Under the pieces are notes generated by a model, which worked only from the letters and a program-made list of their open reading frames with translations, was not told the origin of the DNA and did no database searches. DNA of 33,648 nucleotides from NCBI GenBank assembly GCA_027452245.1, contig DAIDGW010000102.1:1-33648 (forward strand), in the 5' to 3' direction. Below are positions 25,681-33,572 of the stretch, piece by piece. A program made the position numbers and the translations under genes. The DNA comes from Acidobacteriaceae bacterium (GTDB lineage: Bacteria > Acidobacteriota > Terriglobia > Terriglobales > Acidobacteriaceae). Each line of letters begins with the position of its first letter. The stretch's first letter is position 1.

Positions 25681-26006
25681 TCGTACCTCCTGTTTGAAGT
25701 TGCCGCAATGACCCGGATACTGCGACTCTCCGTTCCATGCGGACGATATTCAGTTGCCAATAGGGACGAGGGTCGTTCAGGTGGCTGTTCCTTGGATTTT
25801 TCGAAAAGATTCCTGATTCACTTTCTGAGAAAACACCTTAGCGCCAAGGTTGGTCGCGATCATCTGGCTGCGAGGACTAGGAAATTCTACCTAGGTAAGG
25901 GCGGGTACCCTTAGGTTGGAGCTCAGGCTTTTATGGTATGGTAACCCTAAGAAGTTACAGGCTCGATCGATTTTCAAGGCCCTTCCAGCTACTCCTGGGG
26001 TAGTTC
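25681..26006 (+). promoter_or_regulatory. Intergenic region with a cluster of short palindromes before a histidine kinase
   Basis: This 326-base gap holds no convincing gene. Between 25889 and 25951 it contains ACCTAGGT (25889-25896), GGGTACCC (25903-25910), GGTAACC (25940-25946) and the arms TAAGGG (25896-25901) and CCCTTA (25908-25913), plus a third related element CCCTAAG at 25945-25951. The cluster lies 55-118 bases before the kinase ATG and looks like an operator or an upstream promoter region. Which regulator binds is unknown. Confidence 0.45.
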
Positions 26007-27536
26007 ATGCAACTCGGTATTCCATCGTCTTATGGCTTGATCCACGGACCTCGCTCATACCTGCTTACCGCGGTTCTTACCCTGCTGGCGCTTTACGTCC
26101 GGGTCCTGATTGCACCATTTTTCGGAAGCTACGTACCCTATCCCACAGTGTGGGCAGCGATTGCATTTTCCGCGTGGTGTTGTGGGCTCGGGCCATCACT
26201 GCTCTCGATTGTGATGAGTGTAATCGGAATCTGGTTCTGGTTCCCGGGTTTGCCCCGCAATTTCGCCCAGGAAAACGGCTTGCCCGGCCTGGTTACCTTC
26301 ATTGTCTTTGCGTTGCTAATCGTTCTCCTGGGCCATAGCAACCGCCGCAGTCTGGAACGCCGTAATGCGGCCGAACGCGAGGCTTTGCGTTCGCGCACGT
26401 TATTCGATGCTTTCATGGAAAACAGTCCCGCCGTGGCTTACGTCAAAGATCGCGAAGGCAGGCTTGTGTATCTCAACCGCACCGCGCGAAGCCGATTCGG
26501 GATTATGGATGTCGAAGGGGAGGCGGATGCGAAGTCAATTCCAGCAGAAGATTCTGCCCTCTCTCAAAAGCATGATGAAAACGTGCTGCGCGAAGAAAAA
26601 CCAATGGAATTCATTGAATACACGAAAGAACCGGATGGACGGCACGCCTGGCTGACAGCCAAGTTCCCCGTGCGGGAGCCGGATGGTGGAAACGTTCTGC
26701 TGGGAGTCAAAGCATTCGATGTGACTGACCGCGTAAATGCCGAGCAGGCGCTGGTAGAAGCGCATCGTGAACTGGAAAAGCGGGTGCAAGAACGCACGGC
26801 AGAGTTGATTGAAGCCAACCAGAGCCTGCGCGATCTTTCGGCGCGCCTGCTTCAAGTGCGCGATGAAGAACATCGCCGTATGGCTCGCGAGCTGCACGAC
26901 AGCGTGGGGCAATTGCTCGCGGCCCTTTCGATGAATATCTCGCTGATGAGCCGCGACCTCGGCAAGGTCACACCGGAGGTCAACCGTGCCATCATTGAAA
27001 GCAAAGACCTGATTGATCAGGCCAGCCGGGAGATCCGCACGATCTCGCACCTGCTGCACCCGCCCTTACTGGACGAAATGGGGCTGAGTTCCGCACTGCA
27101 ATGGTATGTCGACGGATTTGCCGGACGCAGCGGCGTTAAGGTCAACCTGGAAATCGCTCCCAGCATAGAGCGTCTTCCAGCCGACGTGGAAGTGGCCATG
27201 TTCCGGCTGGTGCAGGAATGTCTGACGAATATCCATCGTCATTCGGGTAGCTCCACGGCGGACATTCGCCTGCTGCAAAAGGACTCTTGGTTCTGTGTGG
27301 AAGTGCAGGACGCGGGCAAAGGAATTCCCGCAGAAAAGCGCCCCGAACTGAATGGCAATGGCCAAGCCGGAGTTGGAATTCGCGGAATGCGAGAACGAAT
27401 TCGAATCCTCGGCGGGGAACTCCAGATCGAATCAAGTCCTGCGGGAACCACTGTCCGCGCCAGCTTGCCCGCGCGGCAGCCAGGGAAATCCGCGGCCAAA
27501 GCAGATCCTCCGGAATCGCCCAGCAGCGCTGCCTGA
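26007..27536 (+). CDS. Membrane sensor histidine kinase, NarL/HisKA_3 type with PAS domain
   Basis: The 509-residue sensor kinase autophosphorylates on a histidine and passes the phosphate to a LuxR/NarL-type response regulator. The N-terminal region has about four membrane helices between residues 18 and 112, resembling DUF4118-type sensor modules. A PAS domain follows at about 128-245 (SPAVAYVKDREGRLVYLN...), then a coiled-coil linker (ERTAELIEANQSLRDLS), the HisKA_3 dimerisation domain with His 297 in ARELHDSVGQ, and the ATPase with QECLTNIHRHS (N box), DAGKGIP and GVGIRGMRERI. All catalytic motifs look intact. The ATG at 26007 keeps the first helix. No response regulator gene adjoins it, so it is an orphan kinase here. 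Confidence 0.94.
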   Translation: MQLGIPSSYGLIHGPRSYLLTAVLTLLALYVRVLIAPFFGSYVPYPTVWAAIAFSAWCCGLGPSLLSIVMSVIGIWFWFPGLPRNFAQENGLPGLVTFIVFALLIVLLGHSNRRSLERRNAAEREALRSRTLFDAFMENSPAVAYVKDREGRLVYLNRTARSRFGIMDVEGEADAKSIPAEDSALSQKHDENVLREEKPMEFIEYTKEPDGRHAWLTAKFPVREPDGGNVLLGVKAFDVTDRVNAEQALVEAHRELEKRVQERTAELIEANQSLRDLSARLLQVRDEEHRRMARELHDSVGQLLAALSMNISLMSRDLGKVTPEVNRAIIESKDLIDQASREIRTISHLLHPPLLDEMGLSSALQWYVDGFAGRSGVKVNLEIAPSIERLPADVEVAMFRLVQECLTNIHRHSGSSTADIRLLQKDSWFCVEVQDAGKGIPAEKRPELNGNGQAGVGIRGMRERIRILGGELQIESSPAGTTVRASLPARQPGKSAAKADPPESPSSAA

Positions 27537-27560
27537 AACTGTCCCGCTCACGGTTCGGCG

Positions 27561-27926
27561 TTACCTAACGGGTTCGACGAATACGGCCGTGCCATAAGCC
27601 AGAACTTCGGTGACCCCCTGCATGATCTCGGTGGCGTCGTAGCGGGCAGCTACTACGGCATTCGCTCCGAGTTCTGAGGCGTGCTGCAACATGAGATCGA
27701 ATGCCTCCTGCCGCGTCTTCTCACAGAGGTTGGTTAACAGGGTGATGTTTCCGCCAACGAGCGTTTGTAGGCCGGCTCCAATTGTTCCGAAGATTGAACG
27801 CGAGCGCACCACAATCCCGCGCACCACTCCGAGGGTGCGGACGACGCGGTATCCATCCAGTTCAAATTGCGTCGTCACCATCGTGTGCGCCACCGTGCGC
27901 CCCTGGCCTGAATAGCTGGTCGCCAT
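27561..27926 (-). CDS. YbjQ/UPF0145 family protein
   Basis: The 121-residue protein matches the YbjQ family: [21 protein letters not shown] at the start, a central region with conserved glycines, and [16 protein letters not shown] near residue 85. It forms a pentameric barrel-like fold in solved structures and has been called heavy-metal-binding, but no function is proven. ATG at 27926 follows GGAGG by six bases, so the start is firm. It is convergent with the kinase gene and probably monocistronic. The roughly 12 residues before TMVTTQF are additional to typical members. Confidence 0.93.
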   Translation of the reverse strand: MATSYSGQGRTVAHTMVTTQFELDGYRVVRTLGVVRGIVVRSRSIFGTIGAGLQTLVGGNITLLTNLCEKTRQEAFDLMLQHASELGANAVVAARYDATEIMQGVTEVLAYGTAVFVEPVR

Positions 27927-28050
27927 AACATTCCTCCCGATCGCGCGGAAGATACCAGATGCTCGTCTGGAAGAATATATAGCATTTCCGCGGAAGATAA
28001 ATGCTGGCTTGATGGGTACAAACTTGCAACAACCGGCTCACTGAATTCAC

Positions 28051-28230
28051 TTATTCCAGCTCTGCGCTGATAAAAAATTCCTGAGCGCTAAGATCATAGC
28101 GAATGCTGAGGATGTTCGGCTTACAGCAAACCTGGCAATCTTCGACATACCTCTGCTGGGTACCTGCGGATTGGTCGACCGAGGTTGTGTTCCATTCGCC
28201 GCAGCCCGCACATTGATATCTCGCTTCCAT
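28051..28230 (-). CDS. CPXCG-motif cysteine-rich small protein
   Basis: The 59-residue protein carries the family pattern in a variant form, YQCAGCGE (CAGC in place of CPxC), then DQSAGTQQRYVEDCQVCCKPN. The Cys pairs suggest a small zinc-binding fold. The family (Cys_rich_CPXG) is widespread and functionally unknown. The open frame extends upstream to 28428, but ATG 28230 is chosen since family proteins start just before the first Cys pair and upstream residues are unrelated. No Shine-Dalgarno is evident. It is divergent from the M24 peptidase-like gene across 83 bases. Confidence 0.88.
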   Translation of the reverse strand: MEARYQCAGCGEWNTTSVDQSAGTQQRYVEDCQVCCKPNILSIRYDLSAQEFFISAELE

Positions 28231-28286
28231 GCAAGCATTATGCCGCCAATCGCACCGGGCGCGCCGGGATATCGGGATATACCCCC

Positions 28287-28292
28287 TATAAT
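28287..28292 (+). promoter_or_regulatory. -10 element TATAAT before the M24 gene
   Basis: A perfect TATAAT lies 22 bases before the M24 start, giving a very short leader. No good -35 is visible at 16-18 bases, so it may need an activator. ATACCCCCTATA overlaps it and resembles one half of CsoR-type operators, but the second half is missing. Confidence 0.4.
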
Positions 28293-28313
28293 GCTTTCTG
28301 TTCGGGAGGCGAA

Positions 28314-29606
28314 ATGATTTCGCGCAGACGGTTCTTGGAGTGGGGTGGAGCAGCGGCAGTCTTAACCTCGAGCGTCGAGAGAACTGCCGCCGAAGAACAA
28401 TGCGGGAGCCCTTCGCTACCTGCTTCAATTGCGAGGCTTAACTCGCGGAAGGGCGAGGCGGTGCCCATCACCGTCGAGGAACGCCAACAGCGTCAACAAA
28501 AAGCACGCGAACTGATGAGCCAGAACAATCTGCAGGCCATCCTGCTGATGGAAGGCACCTCGCTACGCTATTTCACGGGAATCCGATGGTGGGGCGGTGA
28601 GCGGATGTTCGCCTTCGTACTGCCGGCAAAGGGAAAAGCTTTTTACGTCTGTCCGGCGTTTGAGGAAGACCGCGCGCGCGAACAGATCGCCAAGTCACCC
28701 GATCCCTCCAACCCCGATGTGCGCATCTGGCAGGAAGATGAGAGTCCGTACGACCTGGTTGAGCAAGGGTTGAAAGACCGAAGTATTGGTTCTGGGAAGC
28801 TTGGCATTGAAGAAACAGTGCGCTACGTGTTTGTGAACAACCTGGCGAAATCTGCTCCGCAGGCAGAACTAGTGAGCGCGACTCCGGTTACCGCGGGATG
28901 CCGCATGATCAAGAGTCAACATGAGATTGCGCTCATGCGTCTGGCTGCGCAAGTAACGCTGGCCGCGTACGAGGCGGTCTATCAAGCGATGCATCCGGGA
29001 ATGACGCAAGTGGATTTTCAAAAGCTAATTGATGTCGCCTACGAAAGACTCGGTTTCCCGGGAGGGGCGAGTGTGGAAGTCGACGAATATACCGCTTTCC
29101 CTCACGGTTCGACGACGCCACAGGTGATCCGCGAGGGGTCGATCGTGATGATCGACGACGGCTGCACCGTGGAAGGATATCAGTCCGATATCACGCGCAC
29201 ATTCGTGATGGGCAAGGCCACGGACAAGATGAAGCATGTATTCGATGTCATTCATCGCGCCCAAACTGCTGCACTGAAAACTGCTCGCCCTGGAGTGGCC
29301 TGTGGTGATGTCGATGGCGCTGCTCGCAAAATAATCACCGATGCGGGCTACGGCCCCGACTACAAGTATTTCACGCACCGGGTTGGACACGGGCTCGGGA
29401 TGGACGGTCATGAATGGCCGTATCTGGTTCGAGGAAATAAGACGTTGCTGTGGGCGAACATGACTACGAGCGACGAGCCTGGCATTTATCTTCGCGGAGA
29501 ATTCGGCATTCGACTGGAAGATGACATGCACGTGACGGAAGACGGGGCAGAACTTTTCACTCCTCAAAGTCCGTCACTGGACGATCCGTTCGGAAAGGCT
29601 TCCTAG
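28314..29606 (+). CDS. Tat-exported M24 family Xaa-Pro peptidase-like protein
   Basis: The 430-residue protein starts MISRRRFLEWGGAAAVLTSS, a twin-arginine (Tat) signal, so it is likely exported folded to the periplasm. An N-terminal creatinase-like domain (about 45-185) precedes the pita-bread M24 domain. Metal ligands expected for aminopeptidase P appear as Asp 281 (MIDDG), Asp 292 (SDITRTF), His in HRVGHGLGMDGHE, Glu in DEPGIY and Glu in IRLEDDM, so it is probably an active di-metal enzyme. The substrate, Xaa-Pro dipeptides or another, is not determined. ATG 28314 is preceded by GGGAGG four bases upstream; the frame extends back to 28185 without a plausible N-terminus. Confidence 0.93.
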   Translation: MISRRRFLEWGGAAAVLTSSVERTAAEEQCGSPSLPASIARLNSRKGEAVPITVEERQQRQQKARELMSQNNLQAILLMEGTSLRYFTGIRWWGGERMFAFVLPAKGKAFYVCPAFEEDRAREQIAKSPDPSNPDVRIWQEDESPYDLVEQGLKDRSIGSGKLGIEETVRYVFVNNLAKSAPQAELVSATPVTAGCRMIKSQHEIALMRLAAQVTLAAYEAVYQAMHPGMTQVDFQKLIDVAYERLGFPGGASVEVDEYTAFPHGSTTPQVIREGSIVMIDDGCTVEGYQSDITRTFVMGKATDKMKHVFDVIHRAQTAALKTARPGVACGDVDGAARKIITDAGYGPDYKYFTHRVGHGLGMDGHEWPYLVRGNKTLLWANMTTSDEPGIYLRGEFGIRLEDDMHVTEDGAELFTPQSPSLDDPFGKAS

Positions 29607-29738
29607 ATCACGCTTTTCATAAGAGCAAGCACCGCCAGCGGGCATGGCATCTATCTGATTACTTGCAGCTTCTGGGTCTAACCCCCAAAAATCAAGGATC
29701 ATCACTCTGCTTGGGGAAATTCAGAAAACTGAAGACTG

Positions 29739-29773
29739 TGTGACGAGCGTCACAAACTTGTGAAGCTGTCACT
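29739..29773 (+). promoter_or_regulatory. Tandem CRP/FNR-type operator sites
   Basis: TGTGA-CGAGCG-TCACA at 29739-29754 is an exact match to the E. coli CRP consensus core (TGTGA N6 TCACA) and a perfect 16-base palindrome except for the central GAGC. A second, weaker site, TGTGA-AGCTG-TCACT at 29759-29773, has a 5-base spacer and starts exactly 20 bases further on. They lie about 60-95 bases before the hybrid kinase start and overlap its possible -35. Confidence 0.75.
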
Positions 29774-29787
29774 ACCGCGCCTATGAT
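29758..29787 (+). promoter_or_regulatory. Possible promoter of the hybrid kinase gene
   Basis: TTGTGA at 29758-29763 and TATGAT at 29782-29787 are separated by 18 bases, about 45 bases before the start codon. The -35 is inside the second CRP-like site, which suits either activation or repression by a CRP-family protein. Confidence 0.45.
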
Positions 29788-29832
29788 CGATATAGGCTTC
29801 GTGACCAGCTTTGCGAGCTTACCCAGTCCGCA

Positions 29833-31779
29833 ATGGTGAGTTCCATGGACAACGAACCTCAGACCGAACAACTAGGCGAAGCACTCTTCCGCCAGCTCGT
29901 CGAACAGGTTCCCGCCATCACGTATGTGGCTGAAAGGGGTCTGGCTGGGCGCTGGTACTACGTTAGTCCCCAGATCGAACCGATCTTTGGCTTCACACCC
30001 ACAGAATGGATTTCCGACCCACAGCTCTGGCGAAAGCAAGTCCATCCTGACGATCTGCCCCGAGCGCTGGAGCGAGAACGCAGTCTAGAAACTGAAGGGG
30101 ACCGGTATCGCGTCGAATACCGGATGCGCACTCGCGAGGGCAAAGAATTATGGGTTCGTGATGAAGCCACCTACGTCAGAGAGGCGGAAAACGGCAAGCT
30201 CGTGATGCGCGGTTTGTTTCTGGACATCACCGAACGCAAGCAGGCAGAAGAGGAACTGCATCGGAGTGAGCAACATCTGCAAGCGACAGTCAATGCGGCC
30301 CCGGTGGTGTTATTTGCACTGAACCCTCAAGGGATATTTACGTTATCCGAGGGGAAGGGTCTCCTGGATCTCGGATTGAAACCCGGGGAAGTGGTGGGCA
30401 AATCTGTCTTCGAACTATACAAGGACAGTCCAAGAATCCTGGATCATTTTCGGCGCGCATTGGGCGGCGAGGAACTCACGGTCATCGACGAAATTGCCTC
30501 ATCGCACAGAACGTACGAGACGCGGTGGAGCGTGTCGCGCAATGGCGCAGGCAAGCAGCTGGGAGTGATTGGCGTTGCGACCGATATCACACAACGTGTG
30601 CGGTTGCAGGAGCAACTTCAGAGCATGCAGCAACTCGAGGCCGTCGGCCGACTGGCAGGCGGAATCGCCCATGACTTCAACAACCTGATGAATATCGTTC
30701 TCGGGCACGCGGAATTGCTCAATTCTGAGAAGGGCATGACCGACAGCATGAAAGATGGTCTATCCCAACTTCGGAGGGCCGCTGAGCGCGCTGCATCACT
30801 GACCAATCAATTGCTCGCGTTCAGTCGGAAGCAGGTGCTACAACCAAGAGTCGTCGATCTCAACGATATTGTGGCAGACATGCAGAAGATGCTTTCGCGG
30901 GTGATTGGCGAAGACATTGAACTGGTGACAAGGCTGCATCCTTCCGTGGCATGTGTCAAAGCCGATCCGGTGCAACTCGAGCAGGTCCTGATGAACCTGG
31001 CAATCAATGCACGAGATGCTATGCCCACGGGGGGCACATTGACGATGGAGACAGCCCAGGTCGATCTGGATGATGCTTTCCAGCGTCAGCATCGGGGGTT
31101 TCCCAAGGGCCACTGTGTGTTATTGACGGTCCGCGACACTGGTCACGGGATGGAGAAAGAGGTTCTTGAACATATTTTTGAACCCTTCTTCACCACGAAA
31201 GAACTAGGCAAAGGCACGGGGATGGGGCTGGCAACCGTCTACGGCATCGTCACCCAGAGTGGAGGCAATATCGAGGTTCTCAGCGCGCCCGGGAAGGGAA
31301 CGACATTCTCTGTCTATCTACCCGCCGAAACCGAATTGTTTGAAGCTCCCGCCCAAATGCTTCCCACGGAAGTCGTCGGCGGAAGCGAAACCATCCTGCT
31401 CGTCGAGGACGAACCTAATCTGAGAGAAATTGCACGGGTGTTTCTGCAGGACTTCGGATATCGCGTGCTCGAGGCGAATGATGCCGAACACGCGCTGGAA
31501 TTGGCGCGGACATCCGCAATTGATCTCATGTTGACGGATGTGATCATGCCAGGGATGAGCGGCCGCCAACTGGCCGAAAAGGTTCTTGGGTCACAGCCGG
31601 AGATCAAGGTCGTCTACATGACCGGCTACACGGACGATATGGTTGTGCGCCACAAGGTCCTCGAGCCGGGGGTGGCGCTCCTGCAGAAGCCCTTTGATAA
31701 GACCCAACTCGCGAGAAAAGTCCGGGCAGTGTTGGATTCTGAGCGGTCGCATCCAACGGGCACGACCAGCAGTCAATAA
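29833..31779 (+). CDS. Soluble hybrid histidine kinase, PAS-PAS-HisKA-HATPase-REC
   Basis: The 648-residue protein has no membrane helix. Two PAS domains (about 15-135 and 145-255) are followed by HisKA with His 280 in GGIAHDFNNLMNI, an ATPase domain with MNLAINARDAM, DTGHGM, FEPFFTTK and GTGMGLATVYGIV, and a C-terminal receiver domain (about 515-635) with LLVEDE, phospho-acceptor Asp 569 in MLTDVIMPGMSG and a KPF motif. All catalytic motifs look intact, so autophosphorylation and internal transfer to the receiver are expected. The output partner is unknown, since no phosphotransfer protein or regulator adjoins it. ATG 29833 is used; ATG 29845 (MDNEPQ) is also possible. Tandem CRP-like sites precede it. 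Confidence 0.95.
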   Translation: MVSSMDNEPQTEQLGEALFRQLVEQVPAITYVAERGLAGRWYYVSPQIEPIFGFTPTEWISDPQLWRKQVHPDDLPRALERERSLETEGDRYRVEYRMRTREGKELWVRDEATYVREAENGKLVMRGLFLDITERKQAEEELHRSEQHLQATVNAAPVVLFALNPQGIFTLSEGKGLLDLGLKPGEVVGKSVFELYKDSPRILDHFRRALGGEELTVIDEIASSHRTYETRWSVSRNGAGKQLGVIGVATDITQRVRLQEQLQSMQQLEAVGRLAGGIAHDFNNLMNIVLGHAELLNSEKGMTDSMKDGLSQLRRAAERAASLTNQLLAFSRKQVLQPRVVDLNDIVADMQKMLSRVIGEDIELVTRLHPSVACVKADPVQLEQVLMNLAINARDAMPTGGTLTMETAQVDLDDAFQRQHRGFPKGHCVLLTVRDTGHGMEKEVLEHIFEPFFTTKELGKGTGMGLATVYGIVTQSGGNIEVLSAPGKGTTFSVYLPAETELFEAPAQMLPTEVVGGSETILLVEDEPNLREIARVFLQDFGYRVLEANDAEHALELARTSAIDLMLTDVIMPGMSGRQLAEKVLGSQPEIKVVYMTGYTDDMVVRHKVLEPGVALLQKPFDKTQLARKVRAVLDSERSHPTGTTSSQ

Positions 31780-31880
31780 ATCGGGGCAATAATCCCGTTT
31801 CGCACAGACTTTCCTGTCGCGTTACGCACGAGTGGGGCGGGATTGAACTTAGTCGCCCCTGCTCGGATTCATATGCTCAT

Positions 31881-32777
31881 CTATGCTTTTTCCTGCCAGC
31901 GGAAGTTGTGCAGGTAGGCATAGCTCTCTTTGATGCTCTGCAATGGATCTGCGGGCTTGTCATGCTCGACGATGTAGTGCTTGATGCCGGCCTTGTCGGA
32001 ATAGGCAAAGATTCTCTTCCAGTCGATAATGCCGTGGCCCACGGCGGTCATATCGTTCAGGGAATCGCCGAAATCCTGCCCGCCTGCTTCAGTAACTTTG
32101 GGCAGTTTCTTCATGTCCTTTACGTGCACCAGCGGGAAACGACCGGGATACTTATTGAAATATTCAACCGGATCCCCGCCGGCGACCGTAATCCAGCAAA
32201 GATCCATTTCCATCTTCACCAGATTGGGATCGGTCGCTTCTAACAGCGTGTCATAAGGACGTTTGCCTTCCAGCGGCAGGAACTCGAACCAGTGATTGTG
32301 ATATGCAAATTGAATCCCGGCCTTCTTGCTCATCTCGCCGATATGGTTGTATTTTTCTGCGATTCGTTTCCAGTCATCCTGCGTTTTCCGCAGTTCTTCC
32401 GGGACCCAGGGATTGACGATATAGGGTTGGCCAATGATTTTGGCGGATTCGATTTCGGCCGGAAATTTTTCGTCGGTCAGAACGTCGTACTGGATGTGAC
32501 ATGCGGGCGATGTGAGTCCGTCTTTCTCAAGCAAGGCGCGTACTTCTTTGGGCGAGTGATCGAAGTATCCAGCAAACTCAACTTCCTTGTATCCGATGGC
32601 GGCAACCTTAGACAGCGTGCCCGCGAAATCCGCTTTCATCTCATCGCGCACGGTATAAAGTTGTACTCCGATCCTCTGGATGCGGCGCTCGGCAGCGGCC
32701 CAACTGAACTTATTCGCAAGTAAAGCAGCTGCACCGGCCGCAGTCGCTGTGCCCAAAAACGTACGACGGTTCATCAT
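31881..32777 (-). CDS. Tat-exported sugar phosphate isomerase/epimerase-like TIM-barrel protein
   Basis: The 298-residue protein begins MMNRRTFLGTATAAGAAALLA, a twin-arginine signal, and continues with a xylose isomerase-like TIM barrel. Candidate metal ligands are Glu in YKEVEFAGY, the HNHWFEF strand, Asp/Glu in VKMEMDLCW, the HVKDM strand and Glu-His-Asp at VEHDKPAD. Members act on ketose sugars or inositol derivatives, or on AP sites in the related endonuclease IV; the substrate here is unknown. The open frame runs back to 32894, but ATG 32777 is chosen because GGAGGG lies seven bases upstream. Similar Tat-exported proteins are frequent in Acidobacteria and Planctomycetes. It is convergent with the hybrid kinase. 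Confidence 0.92.
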   Translation of the reverse strand: MMNRRTFLGTATAAGAAALLANKFSWAAAERRIQRIGVQLYTVRDEMKADFAGTLSKVAAIGYKEVEFAGYFDHSPKEVRALLEKDGLTSPACHIQYDVLTDEKFPAEIESAKIIGQPYIVNPWVPEELRKTQDDWKRIAEKYNHIGEMSKKAGIQFAYHNHWFEFLPLEGKRPYDTLLEATDPNLVKMEMDLCWITVAGGDPVEYFNKYPGRFPLVHVKDMKKLPKVTEAGGQDFGDSLNDMTAVGHGIIDWKRIFAYSDKAGIKHYIVEHDKPADPLQSIKESYAYLHNFRWQEKA

Positions 32778-33086
32778 GGCACTTCCCTCCGCGAAATAAT
32801 CCAAAAAACGCATTATACGCAGAACGGGCGTGGGGAAGGAAAAGAATCGATTTTCTACGAACCAAATCAGAGCTCTCGGAGGACGAACAGACACGCTGGC
32901 TGCTCGGCAAACGGAATTTCAGGTGTTCGCCGCTTTCGCTGTCCATGAGCCCTTTCCACGCGCAGATTGTCTTGCACTACTCGTTGCTAACCACGCCGTC
33001 GGACGGGCCAATTTCAGGACACACCGAAATGCCTCATCCTCGCAGGTCCCAGCGAGGATGAGGCATCACAAGAACACAACGGGTGA
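32778..33086 (-). other. Intergenic region with a perfect 15-bp hairpin
   Basis: This 309-base gap contains no convincing gene. Its main feature is a perfect inverted repeat: the arm ATGCCTCATCCTCGC (33029-33043) pairs with GCGAGGATGAGGCAT (33052-33066) across an 8-base loop. It begins 20 bases downstream of the DUF5818-like stop and is followed, in the minus direction, only by TTCGG. It is plausibly a terminator without a T tract or an mRNA 3' stabiliser. The rest of the gap, 32778-33028, shows nothing recognisable except the epimerase ribosome site at its left end. Confidence 0.7.
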
Positions 33087-33572
33087 TTAGGAGAGCAATT
33101 CGATGCTGGTGACGTGGATCATCCCTGTCGTTCGGTCGAGCGTTCCGGCAATTTTCACCCGTTTGCCTTCGTAGTGCCTGGCTTTCTCTTGATCGTCGAT
33201 CTGATAGGCAGTATCTTCAGTTTCAATAACGTAGCGTCCCTCCACTTTGGCAATCGTGCCGGTGAAATTTCTAGAAACTGCTTTCGTGGAATCAGTTTCA
33301 GACTGCTGATTACCATTCGCTTGTGATTTCGAAGCTTGACCGTTCGCCGCAGAAGACGATTGCTGCTTCTGCTGCGCATCAGGTGGAGGTAGCGGTTGAG
33401 GCTGCTGTAGAACCGGTTCCGGCTTCTGCAGGTCCGACCAGGCCACGAGTTGCGGACCCATCACATGGGTACTGCGATCAGGCGCGGGATTGAGACTTTC
33501 CTGCGCGATTGCAAGGGGCGCAAGGGCCAGCAAGCACGTCAAGATCAGCTGCCACATCCTTGAACTACTCAT
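33087..33572 (-). CDS. Exported DUF5818-like protein
   Basis: The 161-residue protein has a signal peptide (about 1-24, ending LAIAQ), a long Pro/Gln/Ser/Asn-rich linker (about 45-95) and a C-terminal domain of about 60 residues: FTGTIAKVEGRYVIET, then YQIDDQEKARHYEGKRVKIAGTL split by turns, ending MIHVTSIE. This matches the DUF5818 pattern, a small OB-like beta domain frequent in acidobacterial exported proteins; function unknown. The frame starts with GTG at 33578, but ATG 33572 is preferred because GAGG lies five bases upstream. A strong hairpin follows the stop. It probably localises to the periplasm or outside the cell. Confidence 0.85.
   Translation of the reverse strand: MSSSRMWQLILTCLLALAPLAIAQESLNPAPDRSTHVMGPQLVAWSDLQKPEPVLQQPQPLPPPDAQQKQQSSSAANGQASKSQANGNQQSETDSTKAVSRNFTGTIAKVEGRYVIETEDTAYQIDDQEKARHYEGKRVKIAGTLDRTTGMIHVTSIELLS

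Noticed and set aside
31834-31859. GGGGCG/CGCCCC inverted pair between the hybrid kinase and epimerase genes
   Set aside because: Only 6 bp with a 14-base loop and no T tract in either direction; too weak to call a terminator.
32778-32894. 39-residue N-terminal extension of the epimerase-like protein
   Set aside because: It precedes a clear Tat signal and a GGAGGG ribosome site at the ATG 32777, so it is probably untranslated.
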